In this document: positions 27,299-36,058 of the stretch, piece by piece
Position numbering within the stretch: the stretch's first letter is position 1
How the letters are laid out: the number at the start of each line of letters is the position of its first letter
NCBI RefSeq assembly: GCF_015690355.1
Contig: NZ_JADPRT010000008.1
Location: 200,908-264,907, forward strand
Direction: 5' to 3'
DNA from: Streptacidiphilus fuscans
GTDB lineage: Bacteria > Actinomycetota > Actinomycetes > Streptomycetales > Streptomycetaceae
Length of the DNA stretch: 64,000 bases
The notes under the pieces: model-generated
What the model was told of the DNA's origin: nothing
Seen by the model: the letters and a program-made list of their open reading frames with translations, nothing else
Database searches by the model: none
Position numbers and translations under genes: made by a program

Positions 27299-28189
27299 AT
27301 GCCCGCCACCCGAACTGATGACCACCAAGATCCGGTTGACGTGCCGCCCGAGGAGCAGGTCGTCCTCTACGAGCGCCGCGGCCCGGTTGCCCACGTCACC
27401 ATGAACCGCCCGCGCTACCGCAACGCGCAGAACTCCGCGATGACCTACGCCCTCGACGCGGCCTTCTACCGCGCCGCCGAGGACGACGAGGTCAAGGTCG
27501 TGGTCCTCGGCGGCGCGGGCGACCACTTCTCGGCGGGCCACGACATCGGGACGCCGGGCCGCGACGCGCATCTCCCGTTCGAGCGCCGCGCCGGGCTCTG
27601 GTGGGACCACTCCGACAAGCAGGGCGCCGAGTCCCGGTACGCCCGCGAGTCCGAGGTCTACCTCGGCATGTGCCGCCGTTGGCGCGAGCTGCCCAAGCCG
27701 GTCGTCGCGTCGGTGCAGGGTGCCTGCGTCGCAGGCGGGTTGATGCTGGCCTGGGTCTGCGACCTGATCGTCGCCGCCGACGACGCCTTCTTCGCCGACC
27801 CGGTCGTCCGGATGGGCATCCCCGGCGTTGAGTACTTCGCCCATCCCTGGGTGATGCCGCCCCGGATCGCCAAGGAGTTCCTCTTCACCGGCGACCGCAT
27901 GACCGCACAGCGCGCCTACGAGGTCGGCATGGTCAACCGCGTCGTCCCGCGTGCCGAACTCACCGACCGCACCCGCGACCTGGCCGAGCGGATCGCCGAG
28001 ATGCCGCGCCTCGGCCTCGCCCTCACCAAGCGCGCCGTCAACCAGGCCGAGGACCTCCAGGGCCTGCACGCCGGCATGGACTCGGTCTTCGGCCTGCACC
28101 ACCTCGCCCACGCCCACAACGCGGAGGTCGCCACCGACTCGCTCGGCGGCATGGACATCGCGTCGATGAAGAAGAAGGCCGGCGCCTAG
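27299..28189 (+). CDS. Enoyl-CoA hydratase/isomerase (crotonase family)
   Basis: Crotonase-fold enzyme of 296 residues that would hydrate or isomerise an unsaturated acyl-CoA. The oxyanion-hole segments are HFSAGHDIG and VQGACVAGGLMLAW, and family strands such as VVVLGGAGDH are clear. The ATG at 27299 is used because GGGAAGGAG precedes it by 6 bases; an in-frame TTG at 27278 lies inside the operator. The position usually held by the first catalytic Glu of mitochondrial crotonase is not obvious by eye, so hydratase versus isomerase is open. It heads the rightward arm and its TAG overlaps the next GTG. Confidence 0.9.
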   Translation: MPATRTDDHQDPVDVPPEEQVVLYERRGPVAHVTMNRPRYRNAQNSAMTYALDAAFYRAAEDDEVKVVVLGGAGDHFSAGHDIGTPGRDAHLPFERRAGLWWDHSDKQGAESRYARESEVYLGMCRRWRELPKPVVASVQGACVAGGLMLAWVCDLIVAADDAFFADPVVRMGIPGVEYFAHPWVMPPRIAKEFLFTGDRMTAQRAYEVGMVNRVVPRAELTDRTRDLAERIAEMPRLGLALTKRAVNQAEDLQGLHAGMDSVFGLHHLAHAHNAEVATDSLGGMDIASMKKKAGA

Positions 28190-29325
28190 TGGACCTGCAA
28201 CACTCCCCCGAGGTCGAGGCCTTCCGCGCCGAGGCCCGCGCCTGGCTGCGCGCGCACGTCCCGACCGTCCCGCTGCCGTCCCTGGAGACCCGCGAGGGTT
28301 TCGCGGCCCATCGCGAGTGGGAGGCCGAACTCCACGCCGACGGCTGGTCGGTGGTCTCCTGGCCGGAGGAGTTCGGCGGTCGCGGCGTCGACATCATGCA
28401 CTGGCTGGTCCTCGAGGAGGAGTACTACGCCGCCGGTGCGCCGGGCAGGGTCTCGCAGAACGGCATCAACCTGCTCGCGCCCACCCTCTTCGACCACGGC
28501 ACGGCCGAGCAGCGGGCCCGCGTCCTGCCTGCCATGGCCAGCGGGCAGACCATCTGGGCACAGGCCTGGTCCGAGCCCGAGTCCGGATCCGACCTCGCCT
28601 CGCTGCGCTCCGTCGCCGAACGGACCGAGGGTGGCTGGCTGCTGAGCGGGCAGAAGACCTGGTCCTCGCGGGCCGCCTTCGCGGACCGCGCGTTCGGCCT
28701 CTTCCGCAGCGAACAAGGCCTCCCCAAACCGCACCAGGGTCTCACCTACCTGATGTTCGACCTGCACGCGCCCGGCGTGACGGTTCGTCCGATCGGCCGA
28801 CTGGACGGCAAACCGGCCTTCGCCGAGCTCTTCCTTGACCAGGTCTTCGTCCCCGACGCGGACGTCATCGGCGCTCCGGGCCAGGGCTGGCGCGTCGCGA
28901 TGAGCACGGCGGGCAACGAGCGCGGCCTGACGCTCCGCTCCCCCGGCCGGTTCCTCGCCTCTGCCCAGCGGCTGGCCGCGCTGTGGCGGGAGACCGGCGA
29001 TCCGGAGCTGGCACCGCGCGTCGCGGACGCGCTGATCGGCGCCCGCGCCTACCAGCTGTTCACCTACGCCAACGCCTCACGCTTCGCCGCGGGCGCGGAG
29101 ATCGGCGCGGAGTCCAGCCTCAACAAGGTCTTCTGGTCCGAGTTCGACATCGCCCTGCACGAGACCGCGCTCGACCTGCTCGGCCCCGAGGCCGAACTGG
29201 CCTCCGGCCCCTGGGCGGAGAGCTGGGTCTTCTCGCTGGCCGGACCGATCTACGCGGGCACCAACGAGATCCAGCGCGACATCGTCGCCGAGCGGCTGCT
29301 CGGCCTGCCGAAGGGACGGCGGTAG
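28189..29325 (+). CDS. Acyl-CoA dehydrogenase, larger subunit of a FadE pair
   Basis: FAD-dependent acyl-CoA dehydrogenase of 378 residues. The flavin and substrate segment WAQAWSEPESGSDLASLRS, the SGQKTWSSRA strand and the C-terminal AGTNEIQRDIVAERLLGLP motif are all present. The GTG start overlaps the preceding stop. It is followed 2 bases later by a second, shorter dehydrogenase. Adjacent long and short FadE genes (about 380 and 340 residues) are characteristic of the alpha2-beta2 enzymes of mycobacterial cholesterol breakdown such as FadE28-FadE29. It would introduce the alpha-beta double bond before hydration by the upstream crotonase. Confidence 0.92.
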   Translation: MDLQHSPEVEAFRAEARAWLRAHVPTVPLPSLETREGFAAHREWEAELHADGWSVVSWPEEFGGRGVDIMHWLVLEEEYYAAGAPGRVSQNGINLLAPTLFDHGTAEQRARVLPAMASGQTIWAQAWSEPESGSDLASLRSVAERTEGGWLLSGQKTWSSRAAFADRAFGLFRSEQGLPKPHQGLTYLMFDLHAPGVTVRPIGRLDGKPAFAELFLDQVFVPDADVIGAPGQGWRVAMSTAGNERGLTLRSPGRFLASAQRLAALWRETGDPELAPRVADALIGARAYQLFTYANASRFAAGAEIGAESSLNKVFWSEFDIALHETALDLLGPEAELASGPWAESWVFSLAGPIYAGTNEIQRDIVAERLLGLPKGRR

Positions 29326-29327
29326 CT

Positions 29328-30347
29328 GTGCGGTTCCTCCTCGACGACCAACAACGCGACTTCGTCCGCGCCCTGGACGCGCTGCTGGCCGCCTCCGACA
29401 CCCCGGCCGTCGCCCGCGCCTGGGCGCGCGGAGACGCGGCTCCGGGCCAGGCGCTCCAGCTACGGCTCGCCGACGCGGGCGTCTTCGCCCTGGCGGTGCC
29501 GGAGGAGTTCGACGGCGTCGGTCTCCTGCCGGTCGAAACGGCGCTGGCCTTCGAGCAGTTGGGCCGTCATGCGGTACCCGGCCCGGCGGTCGAGACGGTG
29601 GCCTCGGCTGTACTGCTGGCAGAGCTGGGTGAGCCGGCCTTGGCCAAGAACTGGCTGCCGCGCCTCGCCTCCGGCCAGGCGTCGGCCTCGCTGCAACTGT
29701 CCCCTGCCCCTAACGCTGCGTCATCTCCCTTCTCCTCCCCCTGGGCGCTCGACACCGACTCGACGGATGTCGTCCTCCTGGTCCGTGGCGACGAGCTGTT
29801 CCTCGCCGCTCCCTCCGGCGCCGGGCTCGCCTCGCTGGACCCGACGCGTCGGCTCTTCGCCGTCGAGCCCACGGGTCCGGCCGTGGCCGCCGGGCCGCAC
29901 GTCCGCGCCGCCGCCGAACGCGCGGGCCGCTGGGCCGCGTTGGCGACGGCGGCGCAGTCGCTCGGCGTCGGCCGTGCGCTGCTGGAGCAGACCGTGGCCT
30001 ATGTGGGCCAACGCCGTCAGTTCGGCACGGTGATCGGCTCGTTCCAGGCGGTCAAGCACCGGCTCGCCGACGCGCTGCTCGCGTTGGAGTTCGCGCAGCC
30101 GCTGGTCCATGCCGCCGCTCTCTCCCTCGACCCCGTCGACATCGCCATGGCCAAGGTCGCGGCCGGTGAGGCCGGATACACCGCGGCCCGTACCGCCCTG
30201 CAACTTCACGGTGCCATCGGCTACACCGAGGAGCTCGACCTCTCTCTCGGGCTGCGCAAGTCCCGCCCGCTGCGCGACGCGTGGGGCGCACCCGCCGCCT
30301 GCCGCGCGCTGGTCCTCGCCGCCAACCGGACGGGGGCCCGCGCATGA
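29328..30347 (+). CDS. Acyl-CoA dehydrogenase, smaller subunit of a FadE pair
   Basis: Acyl-CoA dehydrogenase-like protein of 339 residues, shorter than the normal 380. The N-terminal domain ends in VPEEFDGVGLLPVE, the middle beta-domain is reduced, and the C-terminal helical domain carries RRQFGTVIGSFQAVKHRLAD and LQLHGAIGYTEE. The GTG at 29328 comes 2 bases after the stop of its partner; a longer reading through the partner gene is a shadow. It probably forms a heteromer with that partner, as in steroid-type dehydrogenases where one subunit supplies the catalytic Glu. Which subunit does so here would need alignment. Confidence 0.88.
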   Translation: MRFLLDDQQRDFVRALDALLAASDTPAVARAWARGDAAPGQALQLRLADAGVFALAVPEEFDGVGLLPVETALAFEQLGRHAVPGPAVETVASAVLLAELGEPALAKNWLPRLASGQASASLQLSPAPNAASSPFSSPWALDTDSTDVVLLVRGDELFLAAPSGAGLASLDPTRRLFAVEPTGPAVAAGPHVRAAAERAGRWAALATAAQSLGVGRALLEQTVAYVGQRRQFGTVIGSFQAVKHRLADALLALEFAQPLVHAAALSLDPVDIAMAKVAAGEAGYTAARTALQLHGAIGYTEELDLSLGLRKSRPLRDAWGAPAACRALVLAANRTGARA

Positions 30348-31084
30348 GCACGCAGGAGGCGACGCTCGACGGCAAGGTCGTGGTGATCACCGGGGCCGCG
30401 CGCGGCCAGGGCGCGGCCGAGGCCCGGCTCTGTGCCGAGTCCGGCGCCCGGGTGGTGCTCACCGACGTGCTGGAGGAGCAGGGCCGGGCGACGGCCGACG
30501 AGATCGGCAAGGCCGCCGTCTTCGTCCCGCACGACGTGACCGACGCGTCCGCGTGGGCGGATGTCGTCGCGACCGCCCTCTCGACCTTCGGCCGGGTGGA
30601 CGCGCTGGTCAACAACGCCGCGCTGTGGCGGACGGCATCGGTCGAGACGCAGACCCGGGCCGGCTTCGAGCTGCTGCTCCAGGTCAACCTGATCGGCCCG
30701 TTCCTCGGCATCCAGGCCGTCGTCCCGGAGTTGAAGCGGGCGGGCGGCGGTTCGATCGTCAACATCTCCTCCACGGCCGGGCTGGTCGGCATACCCGGTC
30801 ACGCGGCCTACGGCTCCAGCAAGTTCGCCCTGCGCGGGCTGACCCGCTCCAGCGCCCTCGACCTGGGCCCGCACCGGATCCGGGTCAACTCCGTCCATCC
30901 AGGGGCAATCCGGACGCCGATGGTCGGCGACGCGGTCGCCGGACGCGACTGGTCGCACCTGGCCCTCGGGCGGATCGGCCAACCCGAGGAGGTGGCGGGC
31001 CTGGTGCGGTTCCTGGTCTCCGACGCGGCCTCCTACATCACCGGCGCGGAGTTCACCGTCGACGGAGGGATGACCACGGCATGA
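30344..31084 (+). CDS. Short-chain dehydrogenase/reductase
   Basis: Classical SDR of 246 residues with TGAARGQG (16-23), NNAA at 90-93, Ser142/143, Tyr156 and Lys160, and the C-terminal ITGAEFTVDGGMTTA that ends many 3-alpha/20-beta hydroxysteroid dehydrogenase-like proteins. The ATG overlaps the previous stop (ATGA), and the hydrolase follows in the same way, so translation is coupled throughout the arm. In the parallel mycobacterial locus an SDR (Rv3559c) also sits beside fadE genes. It would oxidise a hydroxyl group or reduce a ketone on the same substrate as its neighbours. Confidence 0.9.
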   Translation: MSTQEATLDGKVVVITGAARGQGAAEARLCAESGARVVLTDVLEEQGRATADEIGKAAVFVPHDVTDASAWADVVATALSTFGRVDALVNNAALWRTASVETQTRAGFELLLQVNLIGPFLGIQAVVPELKRAGGGSIVNISSTAGLVGIPGHAAYGSSKFALRGLTRSSALDLGPHRIRVNSVHPGAIRTPMVGDAVAGRDWSHLALGRIGQPEEVAGLVRFLVSDAASYITGAEFTVDGGMTTA

Positions 31085-32079
31085 CCCCGACCCCCGACCT
31101 GCTCTCCCCTGCCGCCCGCGTGCTCTGCGACGCCATGGCCGCCCACTTCCCCGACCCGGCCCAGGCCCCGCTGACGGTGGCGTCCATGCGCGCCGCGTCC
31201 AGCGCGGGCACCGCGCCCGGCGAGAAGCCGCCCGGCCCCGAGCTCGCCGAGGTCCGCGAGCTGTTACCGGGCGGCCCGGAGGACGTCCCGGTCCGGATGC
31301 GGCTGTACCAGCCGGAGCCGCAGAGCGCAGGCGCCGCAGGCGGCCGCCCCCTGCTGCTCTTCCTGCACGGCGGCGGCTTCGTCATCTGCGACCTGGACAC
31401 CCACGACCGCACCGCCCGCGAGCTGGCACACCGCAGCGGCGCGACCGTCCTCTCCGTGGACTACAGGCTTGCCCCCGAGCATCCCTTCCCCGCCGCGACG
31501 CAGGACGCCCGCGCCGCGCTGGCCTGGGCGCTGCGCCACGCGGAGGAGTTGGGCTGCGCCCCGTCCCGGGTCTTCGTCGGCGGCGACTCGGCGGGCGGCA
31601 ATCTGGCGGCGGGCGCGGCCCTGGGCCTGGCCACCGCCGAGGACGGACACGGAGGCGTTGCGCTCGCGGGCCAACTGCTGATCTACCCCTGCGTCGAACA
31701 GCGCTTCCTCGGCGCGTCCGCCGAACTCTTCGGCGAGGGCTACTTCATGACCCTCGACCACCTGCGCTGGTTCACCGAGCAGTACCTGGGCCCGGCGGCG
31801 ACGGACCTGGCCGCGCTCGGACCGCTCGCCTCCCCCGGCCTCGCCCCGGACCTGTCCGGCATGCCGCCCACCCTCCTGGTCGTCGCCGACTGCGACATCC
31901 TCCGCGACCAGACCCTCGCCTACGCCCGCAGGCTGGCTGCCGCCGGCGTCCCGGTCGAGGTCCAGCTGCACCCGGGCACGTTCCACGGCTTCCTCGGCGT
32001 CCTCGACCACCTCCCGGCGGCGGACACGGCCCTGACGGGAGCGGCGATGTGGCTGCGCCACCGGGCGGAACGTCTCTGA
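31081..32079 (+). CDS. Alpha/beta hydrolase, hormone-sensitive lipase family
   Basis: Esterase of 332 residues. The oxyanion motif is HGGG (96-99), the nucleophile is Ser170 in GGDSAGG, the YRLAPEHPFPA segment is characteristic of the HSL family, and the acid and base are Asp272 and His302 (LHPGTFHGF). No signal peptide is visible, so it is probably cytoplasmic. The ATG overlaps the preceding SDR stop, and the protein closes the rightward arm of the catabolic locus. It could release the degradable acid from an ester or open a lactone before CoA activation. No acyl-CoA ligase is present in the window. Confidence 0.9.
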   Translation: MTPTPDLLSPAARVLCDAMAAHFPDPAQAPLTVASMRAASSAGTAPGEKPPGPELAEVRELLPGGPEDVPVRMRLYQPEPQSAGAAGGRPLLLFLHGGGFVICDLDTHDRTARELAHRSGATVLSVDYRLAPEHPFPAATQDARAALAWALRHAEELGCAPSRVFVGGDSAGGNLAAGAALGLATAEDGHGGVALAGQLLIYPCVEQRFLGASAELFGEGYFMTLDHLRWFTEQYLGPAATDLAALGPLASPGLAPDLSGMPPTLLVVADCDILRDQTLAYARRLAAAGVPVEVQLHPGTFHGFLGVLDHLPAADTALTGAAMWLRHRAERL

Positions 32080-32159
32080 CCTGCGAGAAGCTGCACCACC
32101 TCAGGGGTGCGGGGAGTGCGGCTGCCCTCCCCCTGGACGGTGCGGCGTTCCCGTCCGGC

Positions 32160-32175
32160 GGGGGCGACAGCCCCC
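32160..32175 (+). terminator. Short GC hairpin after the catabolic operon
   Basis: GGGGGC, a 4-base GACA loop and GCCCCC form a perfect 6-bp stem 80 bases after the hydrolase stop. There is no U-tract. It is a weak terminator candidate in the 196-base gap before the next small gene; nothing else was seen in that gap. Confidence 0.4.
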
Positions 32176-32275
32176 GTTCAGCCGGTCTCCTCTTCCGTCC
32201 TCGCCGTCGCTGGGCCACCATGGGAGCACGAACCGTCACCAGCAGTTCAGACACGACACCGACCAAGGAGTCGTC

Positions 32276-32443
32276 ATGAGGTTGGGCAAACTGGTCGCAA
32301 CGGGCGTCGCGGAGGACGTGCTCGTCGAGGAGACGCACGAGGAAGCCCCGCAGCTCGACACCTCCGAACAGCGCGGCACCACCGATCCGGGCACAGTGCC
32401 GGAGGCCGTACCGGCGGGGGCGGGCTTGAGCACGGAACAATGA
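32276..32443 (+). CDS. Small acidic protein, unknown function
   Basis: A 55-codon reading frame starting MRLGKLVATGVAEDVLVEE, with a good ribosome-binding site (AAGGAG at 32265-32270, 5 bases before the ATG). The protein is acidic, rich in Glu, Thr and Pro, and lacks Cys, membrane segments or a signal peptide. Its TGA overlaps the ATG of the next gene (ATGA), a strong sign that both are real and translated together. I do not recognise a family. Confidence 0.65.
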   Translation: MRLGKLVATGVAEDVLVEETHEEAPQLDTSEQRGTTDPGTVPEAVPAGAGLSTEQ

Positions 32444-33171
32444 GTCCCTTCGGGCGGTCCCGTACTCCCCACGAGTCCCCGGACCGGCCGCCCGTCGGCT
32501 ACAAGATCGCCCGCCCGCTGCTGTCCGCCGACGGCGCCAGGCTGGGCTTCCGCGGCGTGTCGCTCGGCGCGGACATCGTCTACGGTCCCGTCGACGACGC
32601 CCGCTGCGGCTACGAGCGGCGCCACAGACCGCCGTCACGTTGGTGCGCCTGCGGCTTCTACGCCGTGCACGACCTGGCCACCGCCCTGGAGCTGGGCTGT
32701 GCCACCGAGTACCGGGAGACCGTCGTCCTCGAAGTGGCGGTGATCGGCGCGTACCTGCGCCACGAGCACGGCCTGCGCTTCGAGCGCCAGCGCGTGCGCC
32801 GGATCCTGCTGCCGCGCTGCGCGTGCGGCCGACCGTCCGAGGGCGTGGTGGACACCGGCGAGGGCCTGATCGGCTGGCGCGCGATCGCCGGCAGTTGCGC
32901 GGTCTGCGCCGCCCACCGGCCGCTGCTGCGCTACGACGCCTACGCCCGCCTGGGCGGTCGCGGCGTCACGGCGGCGTGCGACGAACGCGTCGCGCCCCCG
33001 ATCCGCTCCCCGTTCGCGCCGTCCCCACTCACTCCCGACCCGTTCGACGATTCGGCGGCCGGCACGGACGCGGTCGTGCCGCAGCTCGCGGCGGAAGCCG
33101 CCCTGCTCCAGGCCCGCCTGGACTGGTTCCAGCTCCAGATCGACCGCCTGACCGGCAGCGCCGATCACTGA
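32440..33171 (+). CDS. Cys-rich conserved hypothetical protein
   Basis: Protein of 243 residues with three Cys clusters: WCACGFYAVHD, RCACGRP and CAVCAAH. Together with nearby His residues these could bind one or two zinc ions. The N-terminal region carries GYKIARPLLSADGARLGFRG, and the C-terminus ends in a predicted helix rich in Leu and Gln. I have seen similar CxCGFYA motifs in streptomycete hypothetical proteins but cannot name a function. The ATG at 32440 is chosen because it overlaps the upstream small gene; earlier in-frame starts lie inside or before that gene. It is probably cytoplasmic. Confidence 0.75.
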   Translation: MSPFGRSRTPHESPDRPPVGYKIARPLLSADGARLGFRGVSLGADIVYGPVDDARCGYERRHRPPSRWCACGFYAVHDLATALELGCATEYRETVVLEVAVIGAYLRHEHGLRFERQRVRRILLPRCACGRPSEGVVDTGEGLIGWRAIAGSCAVCAAHRPLLRYDAYARLGGRGVTAACDERVAPPIRSPFAPSPLTPDPFDDSAAGTDAVVPQLAAEAALLQARLDWFQLQIDRLTGSADH

Positions 33172-33249
33172 CGCTGCCCACGACTGCCGCCGTGGGCGAG
33201 CGAGAAGAGCGCCCCGGAGCTGTCGGACCCCCGCGCTAGGGTGGCTGAC

Positions 33250-33651
33250 ATGGTGGACACGGCGGGCACCGCGCACACAACGGTGCAGAGCGCGCCCGTA
33301 CGGGTGGATGCGTGGATCTGGTCGGTGCGGCTGGCCAAGACGCGCTCGGCCGCCGGAGCCGCCTGCCGCGCGGGGCACGTCCGGGTCAACGGCGAGCGGG
33401 CCAAGCCCGCGCAGCTGGTCAAGCCCGGCGACGAGGTCCGGCTCCGCCAGGAGGGCCGCGAGCGGATCGTGGTCGTCACGAGGACGATCAGCAAGCGCGT
33501 CGGCGCGCCAGTCGCCGCAGAGTGCCTGATCGACAAGAGCCCGCCGCCTCCGCCACGCGAGGTGCTCGCCGCAGTCCCGGTGCGGGACCGCGGTGCAGGC
33601 CGTCCCACCAAGCGGGACCGTCGCGAGATGAACAAGCTCAGAGGAGGCTGA
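33250..33651 (+). CDS. S4-domain RNA-binding protein (Hsp15-like)
   Basis: Small basic protein of 133 residues. The S4 domain (about 15-80) begins VRVDAWIWSVRLAKTRSAAG and includes the VRVNGERAKPAQLVKPGDEV core, which matches heat-shock protein 15 and its relatives. A basic Pro/Arg-rich tail ends GRPTKRDRREMNKL, also typical. Hsp15 binds the free 50S subunit carrying nascent chain and helps recycle it. The ATG at 33250 is preferred over the GTG at 33241 because GGTGG lies 5 bases upstream. It is convergent with the methyltransferase gene, 5 bases apart. Confidence 0.88.
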   Translation: MVDTAGTAHTTVQSAPVRVDAWIWSVRLAKTRSAAGAACRAGHVRVNGERAKPAQLVKPGDEVRLRQEGRERIVVVTRTISKRVGAPVAAECLIDKSPPPPPREVLAAVPVRDRGAGRPTKRDRREMNKLRGG

Positions 33652-33656
33652 CCACC

Positions 33657-34526
33657 TCAGCCGGCCTTGACCGACACCGACGCGTAGCCGGCGACCTCCT
33701 CGCGGGTGATCGCCAGGTCCTCCTCGTCGAGGCCCTCCCCGTCGGCCTGCCACTCGTTCACCGGGACGACGCCCGGTCCGACCGGCTGCCAGCCGGGGCC
33801 CAGCGCGAGGCGCTCCACCTCGTCGTGCGACCGCGAGACGATGTGCATGCCGGACGCGGCGTAGACCTGGGTCACCGCCCGGGCGACCTCGGGCGAGACG
33901 TAGTCGCCGCTGCCGTGGGAGAGGATCAGCATGCTGCCGGGCGCCAACTCCCGCTTGTAGCGCTCCAGCAGGCCGTACGGGTCGTCACTCTCCGGCAGGA
34001 AGTGCAGCAGTGCGACCACCAGCAGCGCGACGGGCTGCCCCAGGTCGAGGATCTCCTTGGTCGCCGTGGCGTTGAGGATCGCTGACGGGTCGTGGAAGTC
34101 GGCGTCCACGTACGCCGTCCGGCCCTCGGGCGTGCTGCTGAGCAGCGCCCTGGCGTGGGTCAGCACCATCGGGTCGTTGTCGACGTAGACGACGCGGGCG
34201 TCGGGCGCCAACCGCTGGGCCACCTCGTGGGTGTTGTTGGCCGTCGGGATTCCGGTCCCGACGTCGAGGAACTGTCGGATGCCCGCCCGCGCCGCGTGCC
34301 TGACGGCGCGTCCCAGGAACCTGCGGTTGGCGCGCGCCCCGGTCGGCGCGCTCGGCAGCAGCCGGACGACCTGCTCGGCGGCGGCCCGATCCGCCGGGAA
34401 GTGGTCCTTGCCGCCCAGGTAGTAGTCGTACATCCGCGCCGGATGCGGCACATCCGTCCGTAGCTCGGGTGCCCGCTCCGAACCCCCGTCCGGGCCGTCC
34501 GCCCAGTCCCAGCTCTTGTCCTGCAT
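33657..34526 (-). CDS. SAM-dependent methyltransferase, DUF574 family
   Basis: Protein of about 289 residues. The N-terminal PHPARMYDYYLGGKDHFPADR segment is the signature of the streptomycete DUF574 (Methyltransf_19) family. The SAM-binding loop is FLDVGTGIPTANNTHEVA, followed by VVYVDNDPMVLTHA, the usual acidic second strand. These proteins are highly paralogous in Streptomyces and their substrates are mostly unknown. The start is either the ATG at 34526 or the adjacent GTG at 34529; both follow a GGGGGG tract. It is divergent from the YjbR-family gene. Confidence 0.9.
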   Translation of the reverse strand: MQDKSWDWADGPDGGSERAPELRTDVPHPARMYDYYLGGKDHFPADRAAAEQVVRLLPSAPTGARANRRFLGRAVRHAARAGIRQFLDVGTGIPTANNTHEVAQRLAPDARVVYVDNDPMVLTHARALLSSTPEGRTAYVDADFHDPSAILNATATKEILDLGQPVALLVVALLHFLPESDDPYGLLERYKRELAPGSMLILSHGSGDYVSPEVARAVTQVYAASGMHIVSRSHDEVERLALGPGWQPVGPGVVPVNEWQADGEGLDEEDLAITREEVAGYASVSVKAG

Positions 34527-34657
34527 CACGTGAGCCCCCCTCTCGTGTGCACTTCAGACTGCTCAGGGCACCTCGACAGAAGCACCCCGATACGTGGTGA
34601 CGTTCCATCGCCCTGCTGGTCCAAATCATGCTATCTGTGAGGCGGCAGACTGACGGC

Positions 34658-35095
34658 ATGGATCACGAATCATTCACTCCCGGCCAACTCCGGGCCTTCT
34701 GCCTCGAATTCAACGGCGCCGAGGAGACGTTCCCGTTCAACCCGGAGACCTCGGTCTTCAAGGTGGGCGGCAAGATCTTCGCCATCTCCGAGCTGGACGC
34801 GGCACATCTGCAGATCAGCCTGAAGTGCGACCCCGAGCTGGCCGTCCGGCTGCGCGCCGAGCACCCGGAGATCACCGGCGGCTGGCACCTCAACAAGAAG
34901 CACTGGAACACGGTCCGGTTGAGCCGCTCGCTCCCGGGCCTGCTGGTCAGGGAGATGATCGAGGACTCCTACGATCTCGTCGTCTCCTCGCTCTCTCGCA
35001 AGCAACAACTGCTGCTCGACTGGCCGGGACTTCGCGCGAAGTCGAAAGGCGCGACATCGGACGGCAGGACAGAACAGCCGACCGAGTCGGAATGA
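34658..35095 (+). CDS. MmcQ/YjbR-family protein
   Basis: Protein of 145 residues with the family landmarks: GAEETFPFNPETSVFKVGGKIFA, SLKCDPELAVRLR, and GGWHLNKKHWNTVRLS. The last 20 residues are a polar tail absent from short homologues. YjbR has a CyaY-like fold and has been proposed to bind DNA, but no function is firmly established. The ATG at 34658 is used because homologues begin close to this point; an upstream in-frame ATG at 34628 would add ten residues. It stands alone, divergent from the methyltransferase gene. Confidence 0.87.
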   Translation: MDHESFTPGQLRAFCLEFNGAEETFPFNPETSVFKVGGKIFAISELDAAHLQISLKCDPELAVRLRAEHPEITGGWHLNKKHWNTVRLSRSLPGLLVREMIEDSYDLVVSSLSRKQQLLLDWPGLRAKSKGATSDGRTEQPTESE

Positions 35096-35224
35096 CGGCA
35101 TCGTCCCAGTCCGGCCACAGTGCGCGGGGGCAGCTGTGCGCGGATTCACGGGCACGCTAACGTGCGGAGCGGGGACGGACACCACGTCCGGACCGAGCGT
35201 CCGAAACAGAGGGGGGCAGCCGCC

Positions 35225-35974
35225 ATGCAGGCTGATGTCAAGGGCAGCACGCTGCCGGTGCTCGAGGTGCAGTTGGCTCCCGGGGAGACGGTCGTCACGC
35301 CCCACGGCGAGCTCTCCTGGATGTCGGCGAACGTGCAGATGACGCAGACCGTCGGCGGCCAGCAGGGCGGCGGCGGTGGCGGCTTCATGGGCGCGATGAA
35401 GCGCGTGCTCGGCGGCGGCGGGCTGTTCCTGACGCAGTACCAGGCCCAGGGCGGACCTGCGCTGGTGGCGTTCGCCGCCAAGGTGCCCGGCCACATCGTG
35501 CCGGTGGACATCATGCCCGGCCGCAGCTTCATGGTGCACCGTCACGGCTGGCTCTGCGGCACCCCCGGCATCACGCCCTCGGTCGGCCTGCAGCAGTCCT
35601 TCCGCGGCGGCCTCTGGGGCGGCGACGGCTTCGTGCTGCAGAAGCTGGAGGGCCAGGGCCGCGCCTGGATCGAGCTCTCCGGCGAGCTCACCACCTACAC
35701 CCTCGGCCCCGGCCAGACCATGCTGGTGCACCCGGGCCACGTCGGCATGTTCGAGCAGTCGGTGTCGTTCACCATCACCCGGATCCCCGGCATTGCCAAC
35801 AAGATCTTCGGCGGCGACGGCTACCACCTGGTCGCGCTGACCGGTCCGGGCCAGATCTGGCTGCAGAGCATGACCCTGCCCGGCCTCGCCCACGCGCTGG
35901 CCCCCTACCTGCCCACCAACGAGGCCGCCCCGGCCGCGGCAGGCGGCATCGTCGGCAGCATGCTGCGGGGCTGA
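35225..35974 (+). CDS. AIM24-family protein
   Basis: Protein of 249 residues related to the AIM24/TRAP-like family. It begins VKGSTLPVLEVQLAPGETVVTPHGELSWM and includes a Gly-rich loop (GGQQGGGGGGFMGAMKRVLGGGG), then repeated beta-strands such as GHIVPVDIMPGRSFMVHRHGWLC and a C-terminal ALAPYLP segment. The family forms a beta-rich fold like the trp RNA-binding attenuation protein; the bacterial role is unknown. A GGGGGG tract precedes the ATG at 35225; longer in-frame readings start in noncoding sequence. It is convergent with the GH8 gene. Confidence 0.88.
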   Translation: MQADVKGSTLPVLEVQLAPGETVVTPHGELSWMSANVQMTQTVGGQQGGGGGGFMGAMKRVLGGGGLFLTQYQAQGGPALVAFAAKVPGHIVPVDIMPGRSFMVHRHGWLCGTPGITPSVGLQQSFRGGLWGGDGFVLQKLEGQGRAWIELSGELTTYTLGPGQTMLVHPGHVGMFEQSVSFTITRIPGIANKIFGGDGYHLVALTGPGQIWLQSMTLPGLAHALAPYLPTNEAAPAAAGGIVGSMLRG

Positions 35975-36058
35975 CGGACCGTCACCAGCGTTCCAGGGTA
36001 CCGGGGCGCACCGCGCCGACACTACATGGGGCAACGCGCCTGGATGAAGCGCACGGAA

